From: Rotaria macrura
Taxonomy: Eukaryota > Rotifera > Eurotatoria > Philodinida > Philodinidae
Reading direction: 5' to 3'
Assembly (NCBI GenBank): GCA_900239685.1
Contig: OENT01000697.1
Coordinates: 20,171-84,170, forward strand
DNA length: 64,000 nucleotides
Each line of letters opens with the position of its first letter. The stretch's first letter is position 1. The notes under the pieces were generated by a model. That model worked only from the letters and a program-made list of their open reading frames with translations, had not been told where the DNA came from and searched no databases. Below, one piece after another: positions 1 to 13,426 of this stretch. The translations under genes were made by a program, and so were the position numbers.

Positions 1-297
1 AAAGAATTCTCTTATTTTTTAAGTTGTGCTTTTTTCTACGAAGAATTGACGAAAACATTCTTTAATGAACTAAATACTGTATGTATTCATGCGATCTATC
101 ATAAAGTTTCAAAAGTAAAGGAGCACTCAGATCATCATATAGAGCTTGTTTTCACCAATCTTCAAAGATCAACTGTTGACAGTGAAAGGTTACGGTCATT
201 TGTGCACATACAAGATCTAAAATTGTTCAATTCATCTCTACTTATACATTTTGTTATTTCTATCTCAAAAATTACATGGATTAGAATCACGTGAATT
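1..297 (+). other. open frame running in from the window edge, possible 3' exon
   Basis: The frame is open from base 1 to a TGA at 295-297 (98 codons) with no ATG in its first part, so it could be the last exon of a gene starting outside the window. The translation has no motif I recognise and ends in a hydrophobic, AT-driven stretch. A chance open frame in AT-rich DNA is about as likely. Confidence 0.15.
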
Positions 298-1104
298 ATG
301 GACAAATACCATTTAACTGCATTCAATATACGAATAAGTTGATCTGATTTTTGAGAATAGAATTGTAGTATGTTGTTTTAGATTGTTCCAACAGCATTTC
401 ACTATACTTAAGGAATTATTCTGTGCGTATTTTCATTTCAAATTTTAATGACGATTCATGAATAAACATCGTCAATTGTGCTCCGTGTAAGACGAATTTT
501 GTGGCTTCAGACAAAAGAATATCTATTCTTTGTAATCATATGTAAAAAATAAAGAAAAACCATATAACATGTGTTTTGTTATTATGTTTACTTAATATTA
601 TTTCTTCTTTGATCGTTGTCAAGAACACTGTATAGAAATACTTTTATTTGGACTTGCTAAGAATCTATATTTTCTATTTTGAGATATACTAAACTTGTAA
701 AACGTTTGAACTTGGAGATTCCACGTCTTATTAATCGTTTTGAACAAAACCAAGACGTGACATACGCAATATATATATATACATATTTTTCATGCAGTGT
801 TTTGTAAATTGTGTTTCTCCTTACCAAACGCCTCTCATCATAGAAGACATNACATGAAAGAAGGAACGAAACAGTAGCATTTCCTATGATTCGCAACTAT
901 TTATCTATGCTTTGCACCAATCGATATTATTCGTTCGTTGTTGCATAAAAAAATTTCTCTACAAAGTACAAGAAAATCTAACAACTCGAGATAAGTTTAC
1001 AATTAATTCAAAACAATTTTTTTCATTCGATTTCTATCACAATCTCATTGGTAATCGAAATCTTCCAATCATATTTGTCCAAGTCTCAACACCGTTTTTT
1101 CTAT

Positions 1105-1110
1105 TATAAA
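1105..1110 (+). promoter_or_regulatory. TATA-like box upstream of the PDI gene
   Basis: TATAAA lies 77 nt upstream of the start codon at 1187, at a plausible distance for a core promoter with a short leader. The surroundings are AT-rich, so a chance match is possible. Confidence 0.3.
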
Positions 1111-1186
1111 ATAATAAACTTCGGTTATATTTTAATTCAATTACATTTTTCTTCCATTCTATTGCTCAAAGTTTATTGAAAATAAA

Positions 1187-4100
1187 ATGCATTCAATTCT
1201 TTGTGTTACACTTTTCGTAAGCCTGATACCATTATTTACCGCAAGTGACGTACTCGTTCTTACTGATAGTGATTTCGATACGAAAGTTCAAGAATATGAT
1301 ATATTACTCGCCGAATTTTATGCACCTTGGTGTGGACATTGTACGTATTATTCTTTAGATAAAACATAGTATGATTGCAAATTTTAATTTCCCTAGGTAA
1401 ACGACTTGCACCTGAATATGAAAAAGCTGCAACGATTTTAGCCAAGAATGATCCACCTGTAACATTAGCTAAAGTAAGATAAGATAAACGTATGAATTCA
1501 GTCAAGATGAAACCTATGTTTCGAATCATAGATTGATTGTACAGTAGAAAAAACCGTCTGTAATAAATATGGTGTCAATGGTTTTCCAAGTAGGTTCCAT
1601 CTGTTTATATCTTTTATTTTTTGATACGATAAAAATTTTGTTTTTAGCATTGAAAATTTTTAAGAATGGTGAAGTTGCAGAAGAATACAACGGTCCACGA
1701 GAAGCCGGTACGTAGCTGAAGAAATGAAACATGATATATAATCGATGTTGATGAATATTTTATTTAGATGGTATCGTGGCAACAATGAAATCTAAAGCTG
1801 GTCCATCCTATCGTGTACTTCAGACATTGGCTGATTATGAAAAATTTTTAAATAATGATGATCATAGTATTATTGGTATGATTCATGTTTGTTTTGTTAA
1901 GACAATTGAAAATAATTGACTGTTTCTGTTTTCATTATTTAAATAGGTTATTTCGATAGTGAAATACATTCGTTAAAAAATGATCTTGTGAAAGTTGCTG
2001 GTCAATTATCAGAAAAATTTCGCTTTGCTTATACAACAGCCGCTGAAATTCTTGAAAAAGCAGGATATTCAAAGTTAGTTTTCGGATTACTGAAAATAAG
2101 ATATTTATTTCAACTGGGTCTTTTTCGTTCTAGTAAAATTGTTATTCATCAACCTCAAAGATTACAATCTAAATTTGAAGATACTTCGTCAGTTGTCGAA
2201 GTTGTTGGTGATGAAATAAAATCATTCATTCTAGGAAATATGTAAGTTTATCTGTTGAGAAATTGAATCGAACAATAATTAGTATTCTTGTGCAAAAGAT
2301 TTAAACATTGTCTTTAAATATCAAACAGATGAAAGTTCGAGAATATAGATAAGATTCATTTAAATATGAAAAATAATATTTGTATTTGGACTATCAAGCA
2401 AGGACGTTCCATTTTGTTTTCGACGACTATGAAATGCGTATAGTTTGTTGGCTTCTGCTCTTTTCGTTTTTAATGAAATCGAATCTTCTACGTTCGTGAG
2501 TCAAAGTTATTTTCCTATCAATAGAAATCTGCAATCATATTAATTTATTCAATGATTGCGACAGCTGGCAAACTTCAGTTGTCATCAGTCAATAGATAAC
2601 GAATCAGAACGTCTTTTGGTTTTGCTTTATGCCCGATATACCTTTCGATGAAAAGTTTTAAAATTAACATCGTTTACTCGACGAGATGCAGAATTTCACT
2701 TTTTTTGCAAATATCGAATATAGGCAGATAATCACCTGAGTCATGTCTTGAATTTGAGATGTCGACATTACATTTCTGTTATACCATAACGAGTACAACA
2801 TGTATATATATGTGAGAGTGAAATACCTAGTTGATCTTTATTTTCTTTTCAGCAGTTGCACATGAAATGTGTGTTTTTTTGTGATGACAGCTGAGAATCA
2901 TTCATTGATGATGATTTTTCTACTTGCTTTTGGAGTAAGCACTGACCATGAAGTTGTAGATTTACTAAAACGAAAGTATGGCAACTAACGATCAATATCT
3001 AATATCTTTGTGTGTTTTCAAAATTGTGCTAACAGAATAATTTTACATATATATATATATATTAGTTGTCGATAGTACTAATGATTTATATATCTACCTC
3101 GCTTGCTCTCTTACGTGGGAACATATCCAACTGTAGGACAGCGTTTGGTTTTATTTCTATGGCAACGAGTAACCTTCGATGAAACAAAGAAAAACTTCGA
3201 GTTGATTTGATTGATGACATCGCATATGTAAAAAATTGTTATTGAAACCAAAAGAATGTGAAAACAAAAATTTCTGTTTCTTTCTTTACTAATTAAAAAT
3301 TTAATTATGTTTTTTTTCATACATACTTGTCTAGAAGTAAAAATAAAAACAAACGTTCACAATTCATGGACACTGATCCGAATTAATATGTCATGTTTTG
3401 TTCATTTCATTGAAGTTTACTCACAACTATAATATGAAATCAAACAGTAATCAATCATGTAACTATTTTTAAAATGTGAACTAACTAAATACATCATCAC
3501 CATAGTATTCAATTCAATGATAGATTTAATCTTTTCTTTTTATTGTAATAGAATAATTCATTCTAACGATTGAACTTTGTTTTGTGTATAGTCATGGTCT
3601 TGTTGGTCATCGAACTGCATCTAATTCAGGCGATTATGTTAAACCATTGGTTGTTGTTCTTTATAATGTTGATTATGTTCGTGATCCAAAGGGTACAAAT
3701 TATGTACGTAATCGTATATTAAAAGTTGCAAAAAAATTAGCCGATGAACATGTCAATGTACGATTTGCAATCAGTAGTGCTACAGAATTTCAGCAAGATT
3801 TATCTCAATATGCTGTAGCTGATATTAAAAAAGATGGAAAATATGTTATTGGTCGTTGTGACAAAGATAAAAAATATAAAATGTCTGAAGAATTCAGGTT
3901 TGTTTTTATTCTTTTGATATTTTCTAAAACCAAGAAAGCAGAAAGAATTCTAATTTAAATTATATTTTAGTTATGAAGCTCTTGAAGATTTTGCACGTAA
4001 ATTAGCTGCTGGCGAACTTGAACCATATTTAAAATCACAACCAATACCTGAGCAAACAGACGATGTTAAAGTAGTTGTTGCAAAAAATTTCGATGAAATT

Positions 4101-4708
4101 GTTAATGATAATACGAAAGATGTTCTAATTGAATTCTATGCTCCATGGTAAACGAAATTTTTATTTTTAATTGCTGAATAACATTATGTTTTTCTTCTGT
4201 CCTTATAGGTGTGGTCATTGGTAAGATATATCATTATATATATTTTCATTTGATACAATCGTTGTCATTTGCTTGTTTTTCAGTAAAACACTTGCTCCTA
4301 AATATGATGAATTAGCTAAGAAATTGAAACAAGAAAGTAGTATTGTCATGTAAGAATGAAATGAACATGGATGTTCCGAACGAAAAACAAAAGAATTTTT
4401 CTTCTATTTAATTTTAATTTAGTGCAAAAATGGATGCTACTGAAAATGATGTTCCTAGTCCATATAATGTTCGTGGTTTTCCAACACTTTATTTTGCACC
4501 TAAAAACGATAAGAATAATCCAAGAAAATATGAAGTATGTCGCTTTTGTTTCATTTAGAAACGACTAATTCTATTTTGATTTTGTTTCATTTAGGGTGGC
4601 CGTGAAGTCGATGATTTCATTAAATATTTAGCTAAAGAAGCTTCAGAACCGCTCAATGGTTATGAACGTGATGGATCAAAGAAGGCAGGTGTAGCCGATG
4701 AACTTTAA
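1187..4708 (+). CDS. PDIA3: protein disulfide isomerase, PDIA3/ERp57 type (13 exons)
   Basis: This is an ER thiol oxidoreductase that forms and shuffles disulfides in secreted glycoproteins. Exons by hand: 1187-1340, 1397-1473, 1532-1589, 1648-1707, 1768-1875, 1947-2073, 2134-2241, 3592-3897, 3971-4147, 4209-4220, 4284-4349, 4423-4534, 4595-4708. They sum to 1479 nt, giving 492 aa; human PDIA3 is 505. All junctions are GT-AG. Visible are a signal peptide (residues 1-20), an a domain with [17 protein letters not shown], the b and b' domains, an a' domain with a second FYAPWCGHC, the PDIA3-like [18 protein letters not shown], and a C-terminal ADEL that fits the KDEL-type retention signal. Both CGHC motifs are cut by introns, and the second is encoded largely by a 12-nt microexon. 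Intron 7 (2242-3590) is 1.35 kb while the others are about 50-75 nt. The family call is firm; the exact paralogue is slightly less so. Confidence 0.94.
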
Positions 4709-7569
4709 ATAATAACAAGCTTAGAAGGATTTTGTTTGTTCTTTTTTTTTGTTTGTCTTCTACTTTGTTACGAGTATATTCACGTTTACTTATTCCACCT
4801 ATTATAATTAGTTCAATGTGTCAGTTTCTTTTTAATTATTGTTTTTATTTTGAATGATATATTTGACGGTTTGAAGTGATATTATTATAAACATACTGAT
4901 TAGTGAACAAGATGTTCTTTTAATAGTGAAAATGAATATCAAAGAATTGTTTTTAGCCCGAATACACTACATAAATTTGGCATTTGTATTTGGTGTACTA
5001 TGTAGATGAAAATTGCAAGTCGAACATCGTCGTCTCAAAAATCTTAAATCCATTCGTATTTTTCGATCTAGAGATTTTATACTTAGACTAATGAATTCTC
5101 AAACGCCTTGAACGGTTGAATACTAAATAATACGTTGACTTTATTGGAATTCATATACAATAAAATTGATTCTCCTAGAAAATGTAATCATGTTAGACGG
5201 ATGACATCTGTTTGACGATACACAAACATTTGAGTGAATATTTTTATTGTGCCCCTTTCTACTTGAGTTATTTATTCGACATTTGATTATATTCACTCGT
5301 AGTACGTCATTATAACAATTCGAATATGTTAGCGTAACTACATCACGTATTGTGCTCGATGTAACTCTACCACAGTATGAATAAACATGCATCCTGTTTG
5401 GTGTATTCAATACCGATGACTGAGGTAATACTAAAAACCTTGAATAGATGCTTTCATCAAATACATTGAATAGAATACGATAGTTTACTCGGCTTAACCA
5501 AAGCATATTTTAATCAATGACTCAAAAAATTTAAACGTTAAAAAATAATCCCATAAATATGGGAAAGATTATTTTGAAGTTGAAGAAAAATTTAGAAAAA
5601 AGAAATTTTATTGACAGATTGTAGTAATACATAAGAAAATGCTTTTTGTCATATTTCATATGGTATAGAAAAGTAATCAAAAATGAATCTATAATCTGTA
5701 AAAAAAAAGATTTCAGTTCATCGCATAGTGTCCGTAAGCGTGTTCTGTGTATTCGAATAACACCAAACCAAATGAAGCATGCTGTCTTTCTTGCACTTAT
5801 CTAATCTGAAGTAGTCAAAGGACACTGTGGTCTCATATCAACACGAATAAAATCAGTTTAGTAGTGACTCCGTCACATCTTATAGTATGAATTGAATAAC
5901 TATAATACTGAAAATACATTCGTATCTATAGGTAAGGCAATAGTAAATATGTTGATGATCTGCGAAGATCAATTAAATTTTTGATATCTCCTGAGATGTA
6001 TAGTGAATGTTCTAAAATGGTGATGAACATTTTGAATCATTTACCATCAAAAGATCTTTTACAGCGAACAAGTTTAAGATGTTTAACACTAAACTCAAAT
6101 CGGTATGTTTACGAATTTGTGTTTTGCTTGAAAATAGTTATCTTTGGAATAGACGTACATGACTAAAACGATTGATTACGATATTACTCTTTAACTTCTT
6201 TTTCTTGTCTTCTCTCTCTCTCATGGCGTTTCTCTCTACAACTACTTAGTCAAGTTTATCTTACACCGCACGTATATATAAACCAAGAGATAACAAATGC
6301 TTCATCGTTATTGAATAATGCTCATCGATGAAATAAATAAAAATTGATCTCGATTAACTAAATGATCTTTAAGGAAGCATCAGAAGATAAACAAAGAGGA
6401 TCCTATGAGCTATCAAAGAGACATGAGCATTTTCAAGCAGTCGTATCAATTTTATGCCGTCATTCAAGTTGACATAGTCACTGAACCTAAAATTGTCTGT
6501 ATCCGAAACGGCAAGAAAAAACCTTCGATTCAGATTTACAAAATTTTCAAAAACGACTAAATGATACATCCATTTTTGATTGAACTTACTAACTTTATCA
6601 CAAGAATCGTAAGCTATCTTAGTTGTACATTCACCTAGTTCTATATATGATTAACAAACGGGTAGGGTATAAAGAATGTGTCACTTTTAGCTTTTCAAGA
6701 CCGTGAAAATGTTTCATACTACTCTCACTCGACTTCGCATTAAATGAGATTTTTGAAAACATGCACGTTGAATCTTTTCGATTTCATGTCGACAAGAAAA
6801 ATAGTTTTCATTAACAACATAAACAATTTTGTAGACGTGCACCACTATTTATCAATATCAACAGTGTCTTTATATTCTTCTACGATTAAAACGACGTGAC
6901 GCTATGACCGAAACTGTTACATTGACATGTTCATTTTCAAATGTTTTAGAAACAAAAATAGTCTTGTATCACGAACGAAAATATTTCTTTTCGTTTTCGA
7001 TGACCTTAAAATTCTAAGAAGTCTTGTTTTATCCTTGCAGACACACTTCGTAATGTATCGCCAACAACGATCAGATCAAAATGTCAAGTATTTTTCTATG
7101 TTAACACACGTTGTGAAGATCTTTGATTTTGTTTCGTGTCAGTTCACTAAATTCTGTTTTTTTTTTCTAACATTAAGATTATCGAATAATGCTAGACGTC
7201 ATTTCTAAAACGACGTCAAGTTTTGTGCAATGAAAATTCAACATCAAGATATATATATGTATGCGTTTTAATTCTTCGAAGCCATATTGCTTGCAAATGA
7301 AATTACCCAAATATTGACGAATTTTTTTTTTATTATATTTTAGCCTGAAGCGAAAAAAAAATTTAATGAATAGGATTCTTCGGTTTTTTTTTAGCTTGAT
7401 TTATACAATAAAAATCACGTCCTCTTCATTCTTTTAGATTGATGGCAACAAATAAAATACATTTTCTTTATTTTTTATTGACATAACAACTAGTTACATT
7501 CACATAGAATAGAAATTCTCTATTGCTTCGGAGTTGTAAAATTATTTTCAAAAAAAAATCGAGAAAGCT
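4709..7569. other. intergenic, no supported gene
   Basis: I see AT-rich sequence with stop codons in all frames. The longest open frame is 5141-5506 on the minus strand (121 codons), with no recognisable domain. No tRNA or transposon ends are apparent. Confidence 0.5.
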
Positions 7570-9243
7570 ATGGTAGTCAATTCAACATTGACAATTCAAC
7601 TCGATAATATTCATGTTGTAATACCATCGAATCGTAGTCGACCACAATCAGTGCCAAATTTTGCATGTCGATCACCTCGAAGTTCATCCGATCGTTCTTG
7701 TAAAGAACGAAAACGACGTCATCATCGTGAGCCGTTTATTCCTGATAAGCCACTATTTGTTAACTATGCGTCAGCATATATTAATCCATATCGTGCATTG
7801 ACACCCATCATAATTAATCATAATCGACGTCGTCGTACGAAAAGTAGTAAACATTCAAAACGAAAACCAAGAAAACATGATCTATCTCATGATACAATTC
7901 ATGAAGAAAAAAGTCCAATCGAAGAAAGTTCGTTTTCATTACATATACTACAGAATACGAATCCAATCGATCTATGGCCATCGGATCCGAATAGTTTTGA
8001 TATGGATTTTATACGTCAACGACAAATTGCTATCGATAATACATCCTATCGTGAAACAATTCAAACATGGAAACCTTCATCGATCGATCAATTGAATACA
8101 TTAATGAAAGAATTAATAATGGATAAACCTATCATTGATCACGTATGGATTATATTTTATTGGATTACACAAAATATTCTATATGATATCGATGCTGATA
8201 TTGATCTAAATCAACAACATACAAATCAAAAACCAGATGAAATTTTCTCTCTTCGTAGAGCGACTTATGAAGGTTATGCTACAATATTTCAAACATTATG
8301 TGATCTTAACGGTATACAATGTATGAAAATTCCAGGTTACGCAAAAGATTCTCAATTTCAAATAAATCAATCGAAATTTTCTCAATTAAATCATATATGG
8401 AATGCAGTACAATTGAATGGTAATCATTGGTATCTTATTGATGCAGTCTTAGGAAGTGGTTATATTGATAATAAACAAAGATATAAGAAACATCTTAATA
8501 TTCATTATTTTTTAACACGACCAGAATATATGATTTATAATCATTTGCCCAATGATATTCAATGGCAATTACTATCGAAACCAATCTCAATGTTTGATTA
8601 TTTTCGTTTACCATATTTACATTCCTATTATTTTATATATAATCTTACGATGATTTCACCTCGATTTTCGAGTATAGTACATTTCGATAAGAACGAATCC
8701 TATGCTGAAGCACTGATTCAAGCACCGACAGATGTTCAATTGACATGTTCAATCAAAAATGATCATAAAAGTAGTTGTCTTACACAATACGATGTTAGTC
8801 GACAATTATGGCAATGTTTATTTGCACCACATAAGACAGGTTTTCATACATTAATTATCTATGCTAACCGTTTATTAGTATCGAATTCATTAATTAATGC
8901 TATTGAATTAGGTGTTGAAATATCATCGAAAGAATCGATTCAAAAACGAATATTTCCAATAACATATGCAAAATTTGTTGAATATAGATGTCAAATAATT
9001 GCACCACTCGATGGTATTCTTAAATGTGGAACGAAACTAACAATTCATTGTCGTATTCCAAATGCATCATTTGTTAGAATTTCAATGGATGGAAATTGGC
9101 AAGAAGAAATAACATTAAAAAATGATATATTCAAACATCAAATTACTGTACCACAACGAGAAGTTGTTGTCTATGCTCAATTTAGTAATAAAAGATTATC
9201 GAATATTTATCATGGACTTGTACGATATCTGGTAGAGAAATAA
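7570..9243 (+). CDS. KY/hillarin-type transglutaminase-like protein, predicted inactive
   Basis: The 557-aa single-exon frame has an Arg/Lys-rich low-complexity N-terminus (about residues 35-105), then the transglutaminase-like core of the kyphoscoliosis peptidase (KY)/hillarin family at about 185-300. Characteristic segments are HVWIIFYWITQNILYDID, RRATYEGYATIFQTLCD, IPGYAKD and HIWNAVQLNGNHWYLIDAVLG. The family uses a Cys-His-Asp triad. His275 (HIWNA) and Asp291 (LIDA) are present, but the residue expected to be Cys (usual pattern VCEGYA or TCEGYA) is Tyr233, codon TAT at 8266-8268. Residues 300-557 match the beta-rich region downstream of this core in KY proteins. KY proteins act in the muscle cytoskeleton; here a scaffold role is inferred. 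ATG 7570 is the first Met of the frame; an upstream exon cannot be excluded. Confidence 0.85.
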   Translation: MVVNSTLTIQLDNIHVVIPSNRSRPQSVPNFACRSPRSSSDRSCKERKRRHHREPFIPDKPLFVNYASAYINPYRALTPIIINHNRRRRTKSSKHSKRKPRKHDLSHDTIHEEKSPIEESSFSLHILQNTNPIDLWPSDPNSFDMDFIRQRQIAIDNTSYRETIQTWKPSSIDQLNTLMKELIMDKPIIDHVWIIFYWITQNILYDIDADIDLNQQHTNQKPDEIFSLRRATYEGYATIFQTLCDLNGIQCMKIPGYAKDSQFQINQSKFSQLNHIWNAVQLNGNHWYLIDAVLGSGYIDNKQRYKKHLNIHYFLTRPEYMIYNHLPNDIQWQLLSKPISMFDYFRLPYLHSYYFIYNLTMISPRFSSIVHFDKNESYAEALIQAPTDVQLTCSIKNDHKSSCLTQYDVSRQLWQCLFAPHKTGFHTLIIYANRLLVSNSLINAIELGVEISSKESIQKRIFPITYAKFVEYRCQIIAPLDGILKCGTKLTIHCRIPNASFVRISMDGNWQEEITLKNDIFKHQITVPQREVVVYAQFSNKRLSNIYHGLVRYLVEK

Positions 9244-10900
9244 CAATATTTCTCTGTTGTTTTATCTATTAGATATTCTTAACAATATGTTTATCAATGC
9301 AGTTCTTTTTCGAGCTTGAACGTGCAACGTATGTGATGTTCGTTTGATGTTGTTGTTGTTGTTGTTTCTTTTTGACATTACAATACGAATACCAAATATG
9401 CTACGTACGAAAAAACAATAGCAAGCTTGATGTTTTGTTTTCTTAGTAGGATTGATGTCCAGTGAAACGAGCTATGTTATTTATTATTGCACACTTCGAA
9501 TAGAAAATCTTTTGTTCTTTGTTTTTTTACTTGTGTTCTTTATTATTTGTTTGCCTTGTTACTCTTCGCTCGTTATTTTTCTTTTTCAAATCAACATAAT
9601 TATTATTTTACAATATGAATTCAAGTGAGAATACTGAACCTATCATACATCAAGATATATCTTCAAAAATAAGAATATAATTTCACTCTATAGATCAACT
9701 GATGATGATAGTTATAATTAGAACTAACATTCGTACTCTACGGACATTTATGATGATGTTCTAGAAGTGTCGAGATCAAGTTTCACATTGAGCAGACATG
9801 AAATGTGTATCATAATCAAAGTTATCATATTGATAAATGTCGTTCGACACTCTTTTGAGCTATAAGTTATCGAATATTTCCTACTGAATTCGATATATTT
9901 TATAAGGTGTGGAATTTTCTTGAAGAACTACTATTCATGAAGATTTTTATCGTAGATATATGTATAATATTGCTTTATTGAAATACTAAACTATGCATCA
10001 TATTTCATGGTAACGGATGACTCATCAAGAATTATAGTCATAGGACTTTGAAAAAATTCTCCTCTAAGAATAAAATAATTTTAACACGGTCAATTGTTAC
10101 TAAATGTTTTTTTTAATTATAGGAAAATATTCTCTCTTTCACAAAGTTTGAGCAAATAATTCTCATATTATGTCAGTTAACTGTTTGTCACATTTGAATA
10201 CTTCTCATCACATGCTGTACTTCTGGATTCTGTAATAAAACTTTCAATACAATTTTTGTAAATAAACAAATGGGAAATCGTTCAGTAATAACTTCAATCT
10301 AATCATGTTTGAAGTAGAAAAGAAGCTCATGAAATCACACGTCTAACTCTAGTGAACGTACTTTTCAGTTAAGGAAGTGATGTATCATTGAATGAAGAGT
10401 CTACTTGTTTAAAAAATTCAATAACATTAGAATCAGATTTGAACATTTATTTTTTGATGAAATCAACTATTCTAATAAATTGATAAACTAATTAAAATGA
10501 AAGTTGATCGATTATAGTAACATCATAGCATAATTGTGTCGTCTGAACACGTAAATACGTGCGCTACACTTTGTCTTTTTAGAATCTTCGTACTAACGGT
10601 AACATTAAGCAAGGGTCAAAAGTAGAGATATGAAAATACGAAAAAGAAATCTTTGAGCAACAACAATACGCACGCTAGCGAATTAGATATTAGTACAAAA
10701 TCTTGGACTATAGCTAATTGAATTTCGTTGTTTCTTCAATTTTACCAGAGAATGATATTGAAATAAAATTTTTTGTTTTTTTTTTCTTGTCATTGTTTAT
10801 ATGACCGTAGAAATCAACGGTTAATAAACAATGCAACGACGATCCCATCAATATTTTATTGTAGTTTTTTTTCAAAGAATAACAACAAAACATTAAATGA
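9244..10900. other. intergenic, no supported gene
   Basis: No open frame with coding character was found on either strand. A short TTG microsatellite lies near 9350-9365. The 3' end of the minus-strand RLP24 gene reaches in here: a minus-strand AATAAA lies near 10855. Confidence 0.5.
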
Positions 10901-11705
10901 TTATTCCATATCATTAGTAAGCATCTGTTCGTTATCTGATGTTTCAATTGTAACTTCAATTTTAGGTGCACGACGACGTATGGCTGATAATTTCTTAGTT
11001 GTCGATACGGTTGTACCAACTTTAGTTAAAAGTTCACCAGCTTCTTCACGTTTTCGAATAGCTTGTTGTACCATTTCGATTTCTTCCATGGGTTTCGTTG
11101 CATTAGGTGCACGAACAAGATGAATATAATCACGTACTTCACGTAGATCGGCTGCTTTTCGATCAAGTGTACCTTGTCGAAGACTGAACAAATAAATAAT
11201 CATATCAACTATGATCGATATTCTTCGTTAAACATTAAAATCAAATTCTTACCGTTTCATGATATGATGTCGTTCTCGTTTCGTACGAACTTGTTCAACA
11301 CGTTTCATAGCTTCGACTACAATACAAAAGAGAGCTTTGTCTTTCAACTATTCTTCTTGATTATCTCCGACTTACACGTATTTTGCCACAATTCACGACT
11401 GTATTTCACTGGTTCATTTCGACGTTTTTCAAATTCAAATGTTGGATCTGATGTCAAATCTTTTCCAGTTAACTTTCGATGAGCTTTTGTCCAGCGTGAT
11501 TTACGTGGATTCCATTTTTTCTTAAATGCACGATGACAACGTGAACGACAAAATCGAAAGATCTAATTGATTAACAAGTCAAATTAGTAGAAAGTAAATA
11601 ATTTAAAATAACAATCAGTATTACTTTGCAATCGTTTCGTACAAATTGTATGCCATGACCTGGCCAGACCGTCGATGAACAATAATAACATGTTTCGAGA
11701 CGCAT
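10901..11705 (-). CDS. RSL24D1: ribosome biogenesis protein RLP24 (RSL24D1), 4 exons
   Basis: RLP24 is a nucleolar assembly factor of the pre-60S ribosome that holds the site later taken by ribosomal protein eL24. Minus-strand exons are 11705-11625, 11562-11376, 11316-11253 and 11183-10901; they sum to 615 nt, giving 204 aa, with GT-AG junctions throughout. The N-terminus [18 protein letters not shown] matches the family start, and the CxxC...CxxxC zinc ribbon is completed across the first junction by [48 protein letters not shown] and IHLVRAPNA are further RLP24 hallmarks. I start at 11705 because it matches the family; an upstream in-frame Met would add 18 residues the family lacks. A minus-strand AATAAA follows about 45 nt past the stop. 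The C-terminal tail is somewhat longer than in human (163 aa). Confidence 0.94.
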
Positions 11706-13426
11706 GTTTCGTTCTTTTAATGGTCTGAAAGAGAAAGAACGATGTAGTAAGTAAAACAAATCGTGATTTAAAAAAATCGTTATCTACAAGACAATTCCTA
11801 AAATAAAATACAGTATCGACAACTGCGAGGAAATCTTATCGTTAGTATCTATATATGCTGCAAACAAACGACTCGTATGTCGATCGAATTACTGTACTTA
11901 GTAATGTAACGTGGAGTCGATTTTAGTACGAATGACATAGGACATTCGTATTAATTACGAAATTTACCTAAAATTTTGTGATAAACAAAACACAGTTTAA
12001 CAACAACACAATCAATCCTTCAGTAACATTTGATTGGTGTACACATATGATACCTGAAGAGAAAAAAAAAGAGAGGCTTTGATAGATGTCGCATCTAACT
12101 GACAATAGATATTGACTACGCAGTGAACCATCGGGTAAAGAAGTTGGATAGCTTACAAAAGGCTCTTTCTCTCTCTCTTCAATTATCCAGTACAATACGG
12201 TGAAAACAACATTATGGCATGCATCAGATCTCGCTCTTAACGATTGTATTTGATGCAGTACTCGAATCCAAAAAGTGTTTCACATACAATGATCATCTGT
12301 TCACAGTTTTATGTAGTATAACGACTCAAAATTCAGAATACATCCTCTCAGTGTCGAAATACTACATATAATTACTTGATAGTATTCATGAAATAGATTT
12401 TTACTATATAGTAATGTCTGCTATGGAAAGAAATCATCAATTTCTTACATTGTACTAACGCGTGATCGAAACGTTTTTAGATATGACCGGCTTGAAAGTA
12501 TTTTTCATGATTTATAAAAGTCTATGCATTAGAACCCTGAATTTTGTGCTCTTTTCGAATATGACCATTAGAAATGTTGTGTCGGTTTTTATACGTGAGT
12601 ATTAAGATAACATTTGAAGAGTAGCAAAAACTAGTTTGGACTAATATTGTTTCCTTATTTTTATACATTTTCACTGGTGTGATTCGACACAGGAACTTAG
12701 AACCTTTATCGTTATCAAAGTTTGTACAATTAAATCTATCCAACAAAATCGTTCTTCGACCAAAAAGAGTTTCACATGTAGAGATGTTCTTGAAAAAAAT
12801 CTGCTGGTTAGTTCAATATCAAATTTCGTAAAGAGTTGTTCGGTCTACAAAATCTGACAATTATTAGCATCTTCAAAAAGTAACTTGTAGAAGTTAGCAA
12901 AAGCTGATTGTTCTCAGTTACAATCAATTGTTTAGGCCTGCCAAAGATTACGTTACTAAAATCTCGAACAATCTGGTTCTAAAGCATAGATTTTAAATCA
13001 TCAGAAATACTTTCAAGTCGGTCACAAAAAAAAAATAAAAACATTCTGACCAAAAACTTTTCCATCAGCCGTTATATTATTTTTGCTCAACCTTACTCGC
13101 CATGATTTTTATTACCGCTTTGTCAGAATAACATTGTCATTTAGTAAATTCAAATTTCATTTGACAACTGAACATGTCTTGAAATTCTATTTCAAATTAT
13201 ATCTCATGAATATTTCGCTCTTTATTGAATCGTCACCAAAGTTCGAATTTACAATCATGTATCAAATATTAGTCGTATTATAACTAAATAGATACGATGA
13301 AACTTAAATATATGATAAATATACATCATTTTCGAAGAGCAGCAATATAACTTAAATAAAAACGAATAAAAAATAAAGTCTTTCTTTTTTTTTCTGTATT
13401 TAGTTTTCCAATTTTATTTGTTTTCA
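11706..13426. other. intergenic between RLP24 and Flattop
   Basis: Open frames at 11968-12195 and 12522-12746 (minus) and 13083-13283 (plus) have no recognisable content. A minus-strand AATAAA just past the Flattop stop may serve as its polyadenylation signal. Confidence 0.45.

Noticed and set aside
5141-5506. 121-codon minus-strand frame
   Set aside because: It has an ATG and a reasonable length but no domain, no promoter or polyadenylation context, and is AT-biased; chance is the simplest explanation.
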